Origin: Pseudolabrys sp. | GTDB lineage: Bacteria > Pseudomonadota > Alphaproteobacteria > Rhizobiales > Xanthobacteraceae | Direction: 5' to 3' | DNA length: 64,000 bases | NCBI GenBank assembly: GCA_026125895.1 | Contig: JAHCKG010000002.1 | Span: 1-64,000, forward strand | Shown: piece after piece, positions 31,578 through 39,494 of the stretch | How positions within the stretch are numbered: position 1 is the stretch's first letter | How the letters are laid out: each line of letters begins with the position of its first letter | The notes under the pieces: generated by a model | Told to the model about the DNA's origin: nothing | Seen by the model: only the letters and a program-made list of their open reading frames with translations | Databases searched by the model: none | Position numbers and translations under genes: made by a program

Positions 31578-32399
31578 ATGGGCAGCCCCATACACCGATC
31601 ATTCCCGCGCAAGCGGGAATCCAGAAAGCGAAGGACTGGGTCCCCGCTTTCGCGGGGACGAGCGGGTTTGGTTGTCGCCGTTGCATTTGCTTTTCTTACG
31701 GCGCAAGCCGCGGCGCAGCCCGCACCCCTCGTCCACCTCCGCGACATCGACCCCGGCATCCGCCAGGAGATGCACTACGCCGGGCCGGACAATTTCACCG
31801 GCCGGCCGTTGCCCGGCTACGACGCGGCAGAGTGCCTGCTGCGTCGTCCCGTCGCGCTGGCGCTCAAACAGGTGCAGGCCGACCTCGTCAAAGCCGGCTA
31901 TTCGCTCAAGGTCTATGACTGCTACCGGCCGACGCGCGCCGTCGCGGCGATGGCCGCCTGGGCGCGCAATCCGCACGCCATGCCGGACACGTCGCGTTTC
32001 TATCCCGGGCTCGACAAGGCGAAACTGTTCGCGCTCGGCTACATCTCCGGCCACTCGGCGCATTCACGCGGCGTCGCCATCGACCTCACCGTCGTGCCGC
32101 TCAAGGCGGCACCCGCCGCCCCGTACGATCCCGGCAAGCGCTACGGCCCGTGCACCGCGCCGGCCGCCGACCGCGCCCCGGACAACTCGCTCGACATGGG
32201 CACCAGCTTCGACTGCTTCAGCGTGAAGAGCTGGACCGCAAGCGCATCGATCACGGCGGCGCAGAAAGCCAATCGCCGCATCCTCGCCGACGCCATGCGC
32301 CGCCACGGCTTCACCAACTACAAGCGCGAATGGTGGCACTTCTCGTATAATCGCGCCGACGACGGCATCGCCTTCGACGTGCCGGTCCGCTCGCGCTGA
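31578..32399 (+). CDS. ddpX: D-alanyl-D-alanine dipeptidase, VanX/DdpX type (M15D)
   Basis: Zinc dipeptidase, probably periplasmic, cleaving D-Ala-D-Ala. Motifs: YDCYRPTRAV (substrate Arg), SGHSAHSRGVAIDLT (zinc His and Asp) and EWWHFSY (catalytic Glu and zinc His). A hydrophobic signal segment (GLVVAVAFAFLTAQAAA) precedes the mature part. The N-terminus is uncertain: from ATG 31578 the first ~30 residues are encoded by a family A repeat and are very basic; a TTG at 31668 would skip them. The mature enzyme is full length. The usual role outside vancomycin resistance is D-Ala-D-Ala recycling. Confidence 0.85.
   Translation: MGSPIHRSFPRKRESRKRRTGSPLSRGRAGLVVAVAFAFLTAQAAAQPAPLVHLRDIDPGIRQEMHYAGPDNFTGRPLPGYDAAECLLRRPVALALKQVQADLVKAGYSLKVYDCYRPTRAVAAMAAWARNPHAMPDTSRFYPGLDKAKLFALGYISGHSAHSRGVAIDLTVVPLKAAPAAPYDPGKRYGPCTAPAADRAPDNSLDMGTSFDCFSVKSWTASASITAAQKANRRILADAMRRHGFTNYKREWWHFSYNRADDGIAFDVPVRSR
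31597..31667. repeat. Dispersed palindromic repeat, family A, copy 2
   Basis: Left arm attcccgcgcaagcgggaatccag and right arm ctgggtccccgctttcgcgggg. It overlaps the 5' end of the VanX-like gene and would encode the basic n-region of its signal peptide. Confidence 0.85.
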
Positions 32400-32402
32400 G
32401 GC

Positions 32403-33161
32403 TCAGGCCCTGTTCAGCGTCTTCGCCACGTAATCCGCGATCCTCACCAAGGTCGCGTCCTGCGTCCAGATCGCGGTGACCTTCTCGTCGGTCGCCGCGC
32501 CGCTCGCAGCCAGACGTTCAGTCACCGGCTGGCGGATCTGCGCCTTGGTCTGCGCGAAGGCCTCGGGCGACAGCGCCGCATAGGTGCGGGCGAGCCGCAC
32601 CGCGCGCGGCATCAGCTCCCAGCCATCGACCACCTCGTCGACCCAGCCCTTGATCAGCGCGTCGTCGCTGGCATAGGTCGTCGCGCCGAGCGCGAATTCG
32701 GCGAGGTAACGCGGCGGCACGACCGTGCGCACGATCTCGAAGGCGAGCGCCGGCAGCGGCACGCCGACTTGCAATTCGGTGATGCCGACATTGCCGCTGT
32801 AGCGCGCCATGATGCGGCGATCGGCGCAGGCCGCGAGCACCGCGCCGCCGGCGATGGCGTGGCCGTTGAGCGCGGCGACCACCGGCTTGGGACAGAAGAA
32901 CACGGCGTCATAGAGCCGGTGCAGCAGCGGCAGGAAATCGCGCACATAGGCCGCGCCGCCGGCGCCGACGCGCTTGAGATCGACTCCGGCGGAGAAGATC
33001 TTGCCCTGACCGGTGACGACGACGGCCTTGACCTCGGGCTGCTCGCGCATCTTTTCGAACAGCACCGCCAGCGCCTCGCAGAACTCGGCGTCGAGCGCGT
33101 TTGCCTTGCCGTGCTCCAGGGTGACGATGGCGACGCCGTCGTCGAGGCGCATGTTGATCAT
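32403..33161 (-). CDS. Enoyl-CoA hydratase/isomerase family protein
   Basis: Crotonase-fold product of 252 residues with [12 protein letters not shown] (oxyanion-hole strand, about residues 56-67) and [22 protein letters not shown] for the second. As in the other crotonase in this window, the classical catalytic Glu pair is not obvious (GGAVLA, GVPLP), so the reaction may differ from hydration. It overlaps the heme A synthase stop by 4 bases (ATGA), suggesting translational coupling, although a metabolic link is not apparent. Confidence 0.88.
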   Translation of the reverse strand: MINMRLDDGVAIVTLEHGKANALDAEFCEALAVLFEKMREQPEVKAVVVTGQGKIFSAGVDLKRVGAGGAAYVRDFLPLLHRLYDAVFFCPKPVVAALNGHAIAGGAVLAACADRRIMARYSGNVGITELQVGVPLPALAFEIVRTVVPPRYLAEFALGATTYASDDALIKGWVDEVVDGWELMPRAVRLARTYAALSPEAFAQTKAQIRQPVTERLAASGAATDEKVTAIWTQDATLVRIADYVAKTLNRA

Positions 33162-34237
33162 GCGCCCTGCTCCACCGTCCGAAGCGCCGGCGCAGCCGCG
33201 CGCAACGACAGCCGCTGCGCGTGCACGATCGCCGCGGTCAGCACCACCACCGCCAGCGCCTGATGCGCGATGGCAAGGTGGAGCGGCACCTGATGCAGCA
33301 GCGTGAAGATGCCGAGCGTCGCCTGCGCCGTCACCAGTGCGAATACGGTGAGCGCGCCGCCGGCGGCGCGGCCGCTGCGCCACGCATCGAAAGCGTGCCA
33401 GAAGCTGAGCAGCCAGATCGCATAAGCCAGCATGCGGTGATCGAACTGCACCGTCAGCGTGTTCTCGAACAGGTTGCGCCACGCCGGATCGATGTGCCAC
33501 AGCCGCGCCGCTTCCGGGATGAAGCCGCCGTCGATCAGCGGCCAGGTATTGTAGATCAACCCGGCATCGAGGCCGGCGACCAGCGCGCCGAGATAGATCT
33601 GCACCAGCACCATGAGCGCGATGACCAGCGCGCCGATGCGCAGCCGCGCCGGCGTCGTCTCCATGCGCGCACGCAAGCCCTGCGCGGTCCACAGCACGGC
33701 GAAATAGATGGCGCAGGCGAGCGTCAGATGGAACGCCAGGCGATACTGCGACACGCTGGTCAGATCGCTGCCCTTGAGGCCCGACGACACCATCCACCAG
33801 CCGACCGCGCCCAGCGCCGCGCCGCCGGCAAAGATGCTCCACAGCCGCGCCTTCAGCCCTTTCGGGATCATGCCGCGCGCGAGGAAGAACAGGAACGGCA
33901 CCAGGAACACGAAGCCGGTGGTGCGCGCGAGCAGCCGGTGCGACCATTCCCAGAAATAGATCACCTTGAAGGCATCGAGCGTCATGCCCTTGTTGACCTG
34001 CTGATACTGCGGGATCTGCTGGTACTTGGCGAATTCGGCCTGCCAGTCGGCCTGGCTCAGCGGCGGCAGCACGCCAGTCACCGGTTTCCACTCGGTGATC
34101 GACAGCCCGGATTCCGTGAGCCGCGTCGCGCCGCCGACCACCAGCGTCAGGAAGATCATGGCGGCGACGCAATAGAGCCAGACGCGCACCGCCCCGGTTT
34201 TCGGTGCAGCGGCGGTGGAGGACGGCATGAGGTTCAT
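33158..34237 (-). CDS. ctaA: Heme A synthase (CtaA/COX15 type)
   Basis: Inner-membrane enzyme of about 359 residues that oxidises heme O to heme A for aa3-type cytochrome oxidase. It has eight hydrophobic segments and conserved His motifs: [29 protein letters not shown] and [13 protein letters not shown], plus [21 protein letters not shown] early in the sequence, typical of the mitochondrial COX15-like type 2 group. The ATG at 34237 is preferred over a far upstream one at 34321. Divergent from the DUF2842 gene. Confidence 0.94.
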   Translation of the reverse strand: MNLMPSSTAAAPKTGAVRVWLYCVAAMIFLTLVVGGATRLTESGLSITEWKPVTGVLPPLSQADWQAEFAKYQQIPQYQQVNKGMTLDAFKVIYFWEWSHRLLARTTGFVFLVPFLFFLARGMIPKGLKARLWSIFAGGAALGAVGWWMVSSGLKGSDLTSVSQYRLAFHLTLACAIYFAVLWTAQGLRARMETTPARLRIGALVIALMVLVQIYLGALVAGLDAGLIYNTWPLIDGGFIPEAARLWHIDPAWRNLFENTLTVQFDHRMLAYAIWLLSFWHAFDAWRSGRAAGGALTVFALVTAQATLGIFTLLHQVPLHLAIAHQALAVVVLTAAIVHAQRLSLRAAAPALRTVEQGA

Positions 34238-34377
34238 GATGGCGATCGCGGCGAAAAGCGGCCTTGCGGCAGGCGGCGCCGACCATATAGTCAGGAGCGC
34301 CGCCTGAGGCAAATGCGGCAACTTCGCCGCAATTGGCCGCCCGGCCCGCAGATTATTGGACAGTTTCCGGAGACGAC

Positions 34378-34593
34378 ATGCCCGTCCGTTTGCGCAAACT
34401 CATCGGCGCCGTCGCGCTGCTGGCCCTGGTCATGGTCTGGGCGCTGCTGGCCATGGCGCTGGCGCAATCGGCGCTGACCGACATCAACGGCTTCGTCGCG
34501 ACGCTCTATTACATCGTCGCCGGGCTCGGCTGGGTGTTGCCGGCCATGCCGATCATTGCCTGGATGTCGAAGCCCGATAAGGCGAAAGCCTGA
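34378..34593 (+). CDS. DUF2842 small membrane protein
   Basis: Product of 71 residues with two membrane helices (about 8-30 and 37-60). The family pattern [10 protein letters not shown] at the start and [17 protein letters not shown] near the end is present. CCGGAGA precedes the ATG. The position next to heme A synthase, divergently, is common in this order as far as I recall, but the function is unknown. Confidence 0.82.
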   Translation: MPVRLRKLIGAVALLALVMVWALLAMALAQSALTDINGFVATLYYIVAGLGWVLPAMPIIAWMSKPDKAKA

Positions 34594-34604
34594 GGCCGCC
34601 GCGC

Positions 34605-34892
34605 ATGACCGACACGAAGCCCGGCACCGTCACCGACAATCCCGCGCGCAACCGTTTCGAACTGCAAACGTCCGCCGGCGTCGCCATCGCCAATTACCGG
34701 CGCGACGACCGCAGCATCACCATCACCCACACCGAAGTGCCGCGCGCCGTCGAAGGCCGCGGCGTCGGCTCGGCGCTCGTCAAGGGCATGCTCGACCAGA
34801 TCCGCCAGGAAGGCCGCCAGGTCATCCCGCGCTGTTCCTTCGTCGCCGCCTATATCAGCCGCCACCCGGAATATCGGGATTTGCTCGGCTGA
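34605..34892 (+). CDS. GNAT-like N-acetyltransferase domain protein (NATD1/YjdJ type), copy 1
   Basis: Minimal 95-residue acetyltransferase-like protein. It has the acetyl-CoA loop as EGRGVGSALVKG (about residues 48-59) preceded by TITHTEVP, and ends SRHPEYRDLLG. This small Gcn5-related group lacks the usual N-terminal substrate arm; substrates are unknown. A paralogue with the same core and the same ...HPEY-DL-G ending lies at 41907-42182. Twelve bases after the DUF2842 gene, probably one operon. Confidence 0.85.
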   Translation: MTDTKPGTVTDNPARNRFELQTSAGVAIANYRRDDRSITITHTEVPRAVEGRGVGSALVKGMLDQIRQEGRQVIPRCSFVAAYISRHPEYRDLLG

Positions 34893-34895
34893 TCG

Positions 34896-35549
34896 TCACT
34901 TCCCCAGTTTCTCGACCTCTTCCACCGTCCGCCCGGCGCGCGCGCGATAGACCGGCAGCGACCAGTGATAGTGCAGCGCCAGCGCGCGCACGATGAAGCA
35001 CAGCGCAAAACCGGCGCCGGCAGCGAGGCTGCTCGCCGCGCCGAGCGCGGTCAGCCCGACATAGGCGGTGGCGCCAAGCAGCGCCGCCGTGACATAGACT
35101 TCCTTGCGCAGCACCAGCGGGCTTTCGCCGCCGAGAATGTCGCGGATGACGCCGCCGAAGGTCGCGGTCATCACGCCCATGGCGATGGCGATGAAGCCGC
35201 CGGTGCCGGCTTCGAGCGCCCGGTCGGCGCCGATCACGCAGAACAGCGACAGCCCCGCCGCGTCGAGCCAGAGCAGCGCGCGATAGCGCGACTCCGGAAT
35301 ATGCGCGAGGAAGAACGTCGCCGCCGAGACGACGACGCAGATCGCGAGCGACGCCGGCTGCTGCACCCAGAACACCGGCAGTTGGCCGAGCATCAGGTCG
35401 CGCAGGCTGCCGCCGCCGATGCCGGTCGCCGCGCCGAGCAGGATAAAGCCGAAAATGTCCATGCGCTTGCGCGAGGCGACCAGCGCGCCGGTGACCGCGA
35501 AGATCGCGACACCGAACCAGTCCAGCGCCATGAGCCATGAATCGGGCAT
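34896..35549 (-). CDS. TRIC cation channel family protein (UPF0126, YicG-like)
   Basis: Inner-membrane protein of 217 residues with seven hydrophobic segments forming two homologous halves. Each half contains the family Gly-rich kink motif: GIGGGSLRDLMLGQLP and TFGGVIRDILGGESP. Prokaryotic TRIC proteins form trimeric K+/Na+-permeable channels. Convergent with the GNAT gene, only 3 bases apart. Regulation not visible. Confidence 0.9.
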   Translation of the reverse strand: MPDSWLMALDWFGVAIFAVTGALVASRKRMDIFGFILLGAATGIGGGSLRDLMLGQLPVFWVQQPASLAICVVVSAATFFLAHIPESRYRALLWLDAAGLSLFCVIGADRALEAGTGGFIAIAMGVMTATFGGVIRDILGGESPLVLRKEVYVTAALLGATAYVGLTALGAASSLAAGAGFALCFIVRALALHYHWSLPVYRARAGRTVEEVEKLGK

Positions 35550-35587
35550 GGGATACGCTTTCGGCTAACTCGCGCTAAGCTCCAACC

Positions 35588-35875
35588 TCACGCCGCGTCC
35601 ACCGGCCTTACCCGCTTCGCGATTTCGCTGCCCTTCTCCCGCTCCACCACGGCGATGTCGTACTGGCTTTGCAAGTCGAGCCAGAACTGCGGACTATTCC
35701 CGAAGTAGCGCCCGAGGCGCACCGCCGTGTCGGCGGTGATCGAGCGACGTCCGTTCAGAATGTCGGTGATGCGCCCCGACGGCACGCCGATGTCGAGCGA
35801 CAGCCGGTTGGCGGACAGTTCGCGTGCGACAAGTTCGCGTTTGAGCAAACGGCCAGGATGAGAAACAGGTGCCAT
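35588..35875 (-). CDS. higA: HigA-type antitoxin (XRE/Cro-like)
   Basis: Product of 95 residues with the HigA pattern: HPGRLLKRELVARELSAN, helix-turn-helix (NRLSLDIGVPSGRITDILNGRR, about residues 23-44), then RYFGNSPQFWLDLQSQYD. Binds and neutralises HigB and represses the operon promoter. It lies one base after the higB stop on the same strand, toxin first as is usual for higBA. Confidence 0.92.
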   Translation of the reverse strand: MAPVSHPGRLLKRELVARELSANRLSLDIGVPSGRITDILNGRRSITADTAVRLGRYFGNSPQFWLDLQSQYDIAVVEREKGSEIAKRVRPVDAA

Positions 35876-35876
35876 G

Positions 35877-36164
35877 TTAACCTCTGTGGTAGTCGACGAT
35901 CTCGACCTCGTAGGCGTCGCCCTTGCGGAACTCGAAGCAAATGCGCCAGCGCTGATTGACCGTCATCGCCCACTGGCCTTTGCGGTCGCCCTTGAGCTTG
36001 TGCAGGCCGATGCTCTTCAACGGGCTCAGATCATTCAGCGACTTGGCGACGTTGAGAGTCAGCAAAAGATCGATCGCAGCCTCGAAATCGAGCCCCCGCA
36101 GCGCATTGGGCCGTTCGCCGGCCCAGACCTTACGGGTCACGGAATTCCGCCACGACCGGATCAT
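35877..36164 (-). CDS. higB: HigB-type toxin (RelE/ParE superfamily)
   Basis: Ribosome-dependent mRNA interferase family, 95 residues. The core SPLKSIGLHKLKGDRKGQWAMTVNQRWRICFEF (about residues 47-79) carries the basic catalytic surface (His, Lys, Arg) and ends EVEIVDYHRG as in active homologues. Nothing suggests inactivation. First gene of the two-gene higBA operon; the promoter should lie in the AT-rich bases just upstream (36165-36200). Confidence 0.92.
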   Translation of the reverse strand: MIRSWRNSVTRKVWAGERPNALRGLDFEAAIDLLLTLNVAKSLNDLSPLKSIGLHKLKGDRKGQWAMTVNQRWRICFEFRKGDAYEVEIVDYHRG

Positions 36165-36208
36165 GGCAATAATATACTACGCCACACGGTGAAGCTCAAT
36201 AGTGACTT

Positions 36209-36293
36209 GTAGCCCGCATGGAGCGCAGCGAAATCCGGGGCCTGCGCATGTCGCCAGGCCCACCCGCATTGAGCTTCGCTCCATGCGGGCTAC
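36209..36293. repeat. Dispersed palindromic repeat, family C, copy 2
   Basis: Left arm gtagcccgcatggagcgcag, right arm cttcgctccatgcgggctac, with an internal cctggcgacatg-like segment. It matches copy 1 at 21864-21925 in its ends. Confidence 0.82.
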
Positions 36294-36299
36294 AGACAC

Positions 36300-37247
36300 T
36301 TAGACCAACCGTTATGACCGATAACCGGACGCATCCGGGACCTAACTTTTTATTCCTACTTTTCCTTGACTTTCCTCCTACGAACATATACCCATATCCC
36401 TGCCTGCCCCTATGAGGGGTGCGAACCGGTTGCTCCGGCTCGTGGGGGCGGGCGCGGCGCCCGCGGCTCGTGCCCTCGCAAGGCATGAGGCTCGGGCGGC
36501 GCCGGGGTTCCGCCCGGGGGCACTAGGACCCCCCGCGAGGAGCTCGCTGATGGTGCGCGCTACCCAGCCGAAAGGCTGGATCAGCCGCCAGAAGCGCGGC
36601 CCGGCGCCGTAACGACGCCGCGATGGAGCGCCGCAGGGCGCAGGCCTTCTCCGATCGCAAGGAGGGGCCGCGCCGCAAGGCGCATGTTCGGGCGCCCCGC
36701 GGCGCTCCATCCCCTCGCCTGTCTTGAGGCGGGGGCAAGCGGTCAAAGCCCGGGCGCCTTGGCGCCGCGGCAACGCGGAGACTTGTCCGCAACCCTTTCC
36801 GCAGCCCTTGCGCCACACCTTCTGCCCCCGGCCCGCAAACCGCATCATCAGGAGCACCACGCCTTGCGACCGATCCTTACGAACCGAGCCCGCATCTGTC
36901 CGATTACTATCTGGAGCAAGACCGGCTGCGCCGACATCGCCACGGTTCTGCTCGAAGCCCGCAAGACGCGGCGCGGCCGCGCCGGCCTGGCCCGATGACG
37001 CGGCGGCCGCGGCCGCGAGGTACCCCTCTGCGCGCGGCGCTTCATCGTGCCGTCATCGATCCGTGCTGTGGTGATGCGCGCGGGCCGGCGCCGATACCGC
37101 CGTTTGATCCAGCGCAACAAGAGCGCAGGCTTCGCTCTCTAGAGTTCCGCTCAACCGCAAAAGACGCGCCGACAAGAGAACTGCCAAGAGAACTGCCAAG
37201 AGACTCGCCAGGAGACACAAGGCGCGCCGCAACGCAGGGAGATCGCC
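36300..37247. other. Gene-free kilobase with long palindromes
   Basis: No open frame here has recognisable homology or a convincing codon pattern on either strand. The left end (36330-36410) is AT-rich and promoter-like (TTGACT at about 36368). The centre is extremely GC-rich with palindromes, notably gatggagcgccgc (36622-36634) pairing with gcggcgctccatc (36699-36711). A triplicated ggagac/aagagactcgcc-like segment precedes the next gene (37170-37215). It may be a further dispersed repeat cluster, a structured RNA or a decayed gene. Confidence 0.5.
36622..36711. repeat. Long imperfect palindrome in gene-free region
   Basis: Thirteen-base perfect ends (gatggagcgccgc and its reverse complement) enclose about 64 bases that contain further complementary segments (gcgccgca, ccttctccgatcgcaaggag). 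It looks like a MITE or complex REP-type element; no second copy is present in the window. Confidence 0.6.
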
Positions 37248-37487
37248 ATGTCCGACACCGCCGCTGTCCGTCACGACTTCATCCCGCAGGTCGTCTGCGA
37301 CAGATGCGGCGAAGCGCCGGTGGCGCCGGATCGCGCCGATTACCTGGCGAAGCGTGGCATGGTCCGTTACGTCTGGTCCTGCACGGCCTGCGGCCACCAG
37401 TTCTCCACCGAAAGCCCGGCCGCGCTCGGCCCCGAAACGGAGCAGGAAGCGGTCAAGGCGTTCTGGCCGTCGCTGCTGGTCGGCTGA
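37248..37487 (+). CDS. Small zinc-ribbon-like protein
   Basis: Product of 79 residues with two Cys pairs (VCDRCGEAP at about 17-20 and SCTACGHQF at about 45-48) spaced like a zinc ribbon. An acidic C-terminal helix follows. Ribosome site GGGAGA precedes the ATG. Cytoplasmic. It lies 150 bases before the two-subunit decarboxylase genes on the same strand; no family name is offered. Confidence 0.65.
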   Translation: MSDTAAVRHDFIPQVVCDRCGEAPVAPDRADYLAKRGMVRYVWSCTACGHQFSTESPAALGPETEQEAVKAFWPSLLVG

Positions 37488-37636
37488 GCCGCCAACCCGC
37501 GCGCGCCCGCTTCCGCCACGGTCGCCGGACTGCGGGCCGCTTGCATTATCCGCTATTCGAAGGCACCACAGCCGCCCTGACCGGCGCCGCGGGCTCGACC
37601 CCGCCGGCGTTCCAACAAAGACGGCGTAAAGACGAT

Positions 37637-38161
37637 ATGGCGGAAACGGCTCCCTCGACCTGGTTCGACATCGCGATCGCGGCGCTCAAGCGCAACGAGG
37701 TCAAGCTCATCACCTTCGTGCCGGACCGCGTGCTCACGCCGCTGATCGCCGGCCTGCAGGCCGACCCCTATTTCGAGGTCATCTCGACGACACGCGAGGA
37801 AGAAGCGGTCGGCATCGTCTCCGGCGCCTGGATGGGCGGCGTGCGCGGCGCGGTGCTGATGCAGACCAGCGGCTTTGCCACGCTGCCGAACGTCATCGCC
37901 TCGCTGCTGGTGCCGTACCAGATCCCGGCCATCCTCATCGTCTCGGAGCGTGGCACGCTTGGCGAGTTCAACATCGGCCAGGCGCTGGTGTGCCGCACCA
38001 TGCGGCCGGTGCTGGATTCGCTCGCCACCGAGCATCACACCGTGACGCGCATCGACGAGTTCGATTTCATTCTCGACCGCTCGATCCAGCAGGCGGTGAA
38101 GACGCAGAGCCCGGCGACCCTGATCCTGTCGCCGCTGCTCACCGGCGGCAAAGTGTTGTGA
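37637..38161 (+). CDS. Thiamine-diphosphate-dependent decarboxylase, Pyr-domain (alpha) subunit
   Basis: Product of 174 residues corresponding to the N-terminal Pyr domain of ThDP enzymes. The cofactor-activating Glu is in STTREEEAVGIVSGAW (about residues 50-65), followed by LMQTSGFATLPNVIAS. Split alpha/beta organisation resembles sulfopyruvate decarboxylase ComD/ComE and phosphonopyruvate decarboxylase. The beta subunit is 17 bases downstream. The substrate is not evident: no coenzyme M, phosphonate or sulfonate genes are nearby. Confidence 0.86.
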   Translation: MAETAPSTWFDIAIAALKRNEVKLITFVPDRVLTPLIAGLQADPYFEVISTTREEEAVGIVSGAWMGGVRGAVLMQTSGFATLPNVIASLLVPYQIPAILIVSERGTLGEFNIGQALVCRTMRPVLDSLATEHHTVTRIDEFDFILDRSIQQAVKTQSPATLILSPLLTGGKVL

Positions 38162-38178
38162 GCGTGGAAGCACAGGCG

Positions 38179-38808
38179 ATGACAAAGACCATCACCATCG
38201 GCAACGTCCCCGTCGAGGTCATGAACCGCTTCGATCTGTCGAAGCGTCTCGTCGCCTTGCTCAAGAACGACGAGGCCGTCGTCGCCGGCATCGGCAACAC
38301 CAATTTCGATCTGTGGGCGGCGAGCCGCCGGCCGCAGAATTTCTACATGCTCGGCAGCATGGGGCTGGCGTTTCCCATCGCGCTCGGCGTCGCCACCGCG
38401 CAGCCGAAGCGCCATGTCATCGCGCTCGAAGGCGACGGCTCGCTGCTGATGCAGCTCGGCGCGCTCGCCACCATCGCCGCGCACAAGGCGCGGAATTTGA
38501 CGATGATCGTGTGGGACAACCAGAGCTATCAGATCACCGGCAGCCAGCCCACCGCCACCGCCGGCGGCGCCGACATTGTCGATATCGCGCGCGCCTGCGG
38601 TCTCAGGCAGAGCCTGTGGGCGCGCTCGCCGCAGGACTTCGAGGCGCAGGTGACCAAGGCCCTGGCGAGCGGCGAGAAGACGTTGATCGCGTGCAAGACC
38701 GACGATGCGCCGCCGCAGGGGCAGACGCACCGCGATCCGGTGCTGATCCGCGAGAATTTCATGCAGGGGCTCGGCGTGCGTAGCGCCAAAACCTTCGCGC
38801 CGGACTGA
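38179..38808 (+). CDS. Thiamine-diphosphate-dependent decarboxylase, PP-domain (beta) subunit
   Basis: Product of 209 residues carrying the diphosphate-binding domain. The ThDP/Mg motif starts GDGSLLMQLGAL (about residues 87-98) and ends with the Asn of WDNQSYQITG, the canonical GDG-x(~25)-N spacing. The N-terminal part has the SMGLAFPIALGVA segment. Needs the upstream alpha subunit for an active site. The ATG at 38179 has a GGAAG site; a GTG at 38158 overlapping the alpha stop is an alternative. The natural 2-oxo-acid substrate is unknown. Confidence 0.87.
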   Translation: MTKTITIGNVPVEVMNRFDLSKRLVALLKNDEAVVAGIGNTNFDLWAASRRPQNFYMLGSMGLAFPIALGVATAQPKRHVIALEGDGSLLMQLGALATIAAHKARNLTMIVWDNQSYQITGSQPTATAGGADIVDIARACGLRQSLWARSPQDFEAQVTKALASGEKTLIACKTDDAPPQGQTHRDPVLIRENFMQGLGVRSAKTFAPD

Positions 38809-39006
38809 TAACGCGCCGCGCGGCGGTATCGTTTTCCATTCGCGCATGGCGCAAGGCGTTTTCGATTGCGGCGCGGTATCGAATGTTCGCTCGCGCGTCT
38901 TGCGCCGGCGCGGCATTGCTCCCATCATATTCATAACATGTGAAGCAACGCGGCTGTGCGGGCTTCATGGAATAAACAGGTCGAGGAAACGAAAGGTCGC
39001 AGGCCC

Positions 39007-39273
39007 ATGACATCCCTGGCGCGGGTGCAAATCGCCCTCCTGTTCTATTCGTGCTTCTGCGTCGTCTCCTTCACCGCCGCGGTCTATGCCGCCACCCTGT
39101 TTCCGCCGCTGGTGCCGAATGCCGGGCTGTGGATCGCGGCGCTCACCGCCGCCGGCATGTTCGTCGGCGCGCCGATCGCCTGGCTTGTCGGCAAAGCGCT
39201 GCCCCGTGAATGGCACAACCCGCTGGTGGCGCGGCAGTCGCCGCTGGCGCATGAGCCGGCGCGCGAGATCTGA
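39007..39273 (+). CDS. Small two-helix membrane protein, hypothetical
   Basis: Product of 88 residues with two hydrophobic segments (about 6-30 and 41-63) separated by FPPLVPNAG, and a polar C-terminal tail. The ATG at 39007 is the first start that leaves the helix arrangement intact. No family recognised; it looks like a genuine gene from its hydrophobicity pattern and codon use. Stand-alone, on the same strand as the decarboxylase but 200 bases away. Confidence 0.6.
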   Translation: MTSLARVQIALLFYSCFCVVSFTAAVYAATLFPPLVPNAGLWIAALTAAGMFVGAPIAWLVGKALPREWHNPLVARQSPLAHEPAREI

Positions 39274-39494
39274 TCGCCCCGCTGCCCCTGCCCCATTTTA
39301 CGAACCTGCCGGCAGTTTCCCTGCCGCTCGGGGCTTGTCTATTGCGGTGCAAAACAAAATTTGTCGCAACGCGACACGCGAATGACCAATTTTTGCGAGG
39401 CGTCCCGATCTAAATACCGCTGCACCGTCAGTTTTCGTTGCCCAGACTCCTGGTTTCTGCGACGTTAACAGCAGGTGATCTTGAGGGCGCGCTG

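Noticed and set aside
32403..34286. A single fused protein spanning the enoyl-CoA hydratase and upstream sequence
   Set aside because: The upstream part is antisense-frame translation of heme A synthase; the hydratase has its own ATG at 33161 overlapping the ctaA stop.
36378..36860. A 160-codon minus-strand gene in the gene-free region
   Set aside because: Arg/Ala/Gly/Pro-rich composition typical of GC-rich non-coding DNA, no motif, overlaps the palindrome.
36300..37247. tmRNA, RNase P RNA or SRP RNA
   Set aside because: The usual signature segments of these RNAs were looked for and not found; no tag-peptide codons.
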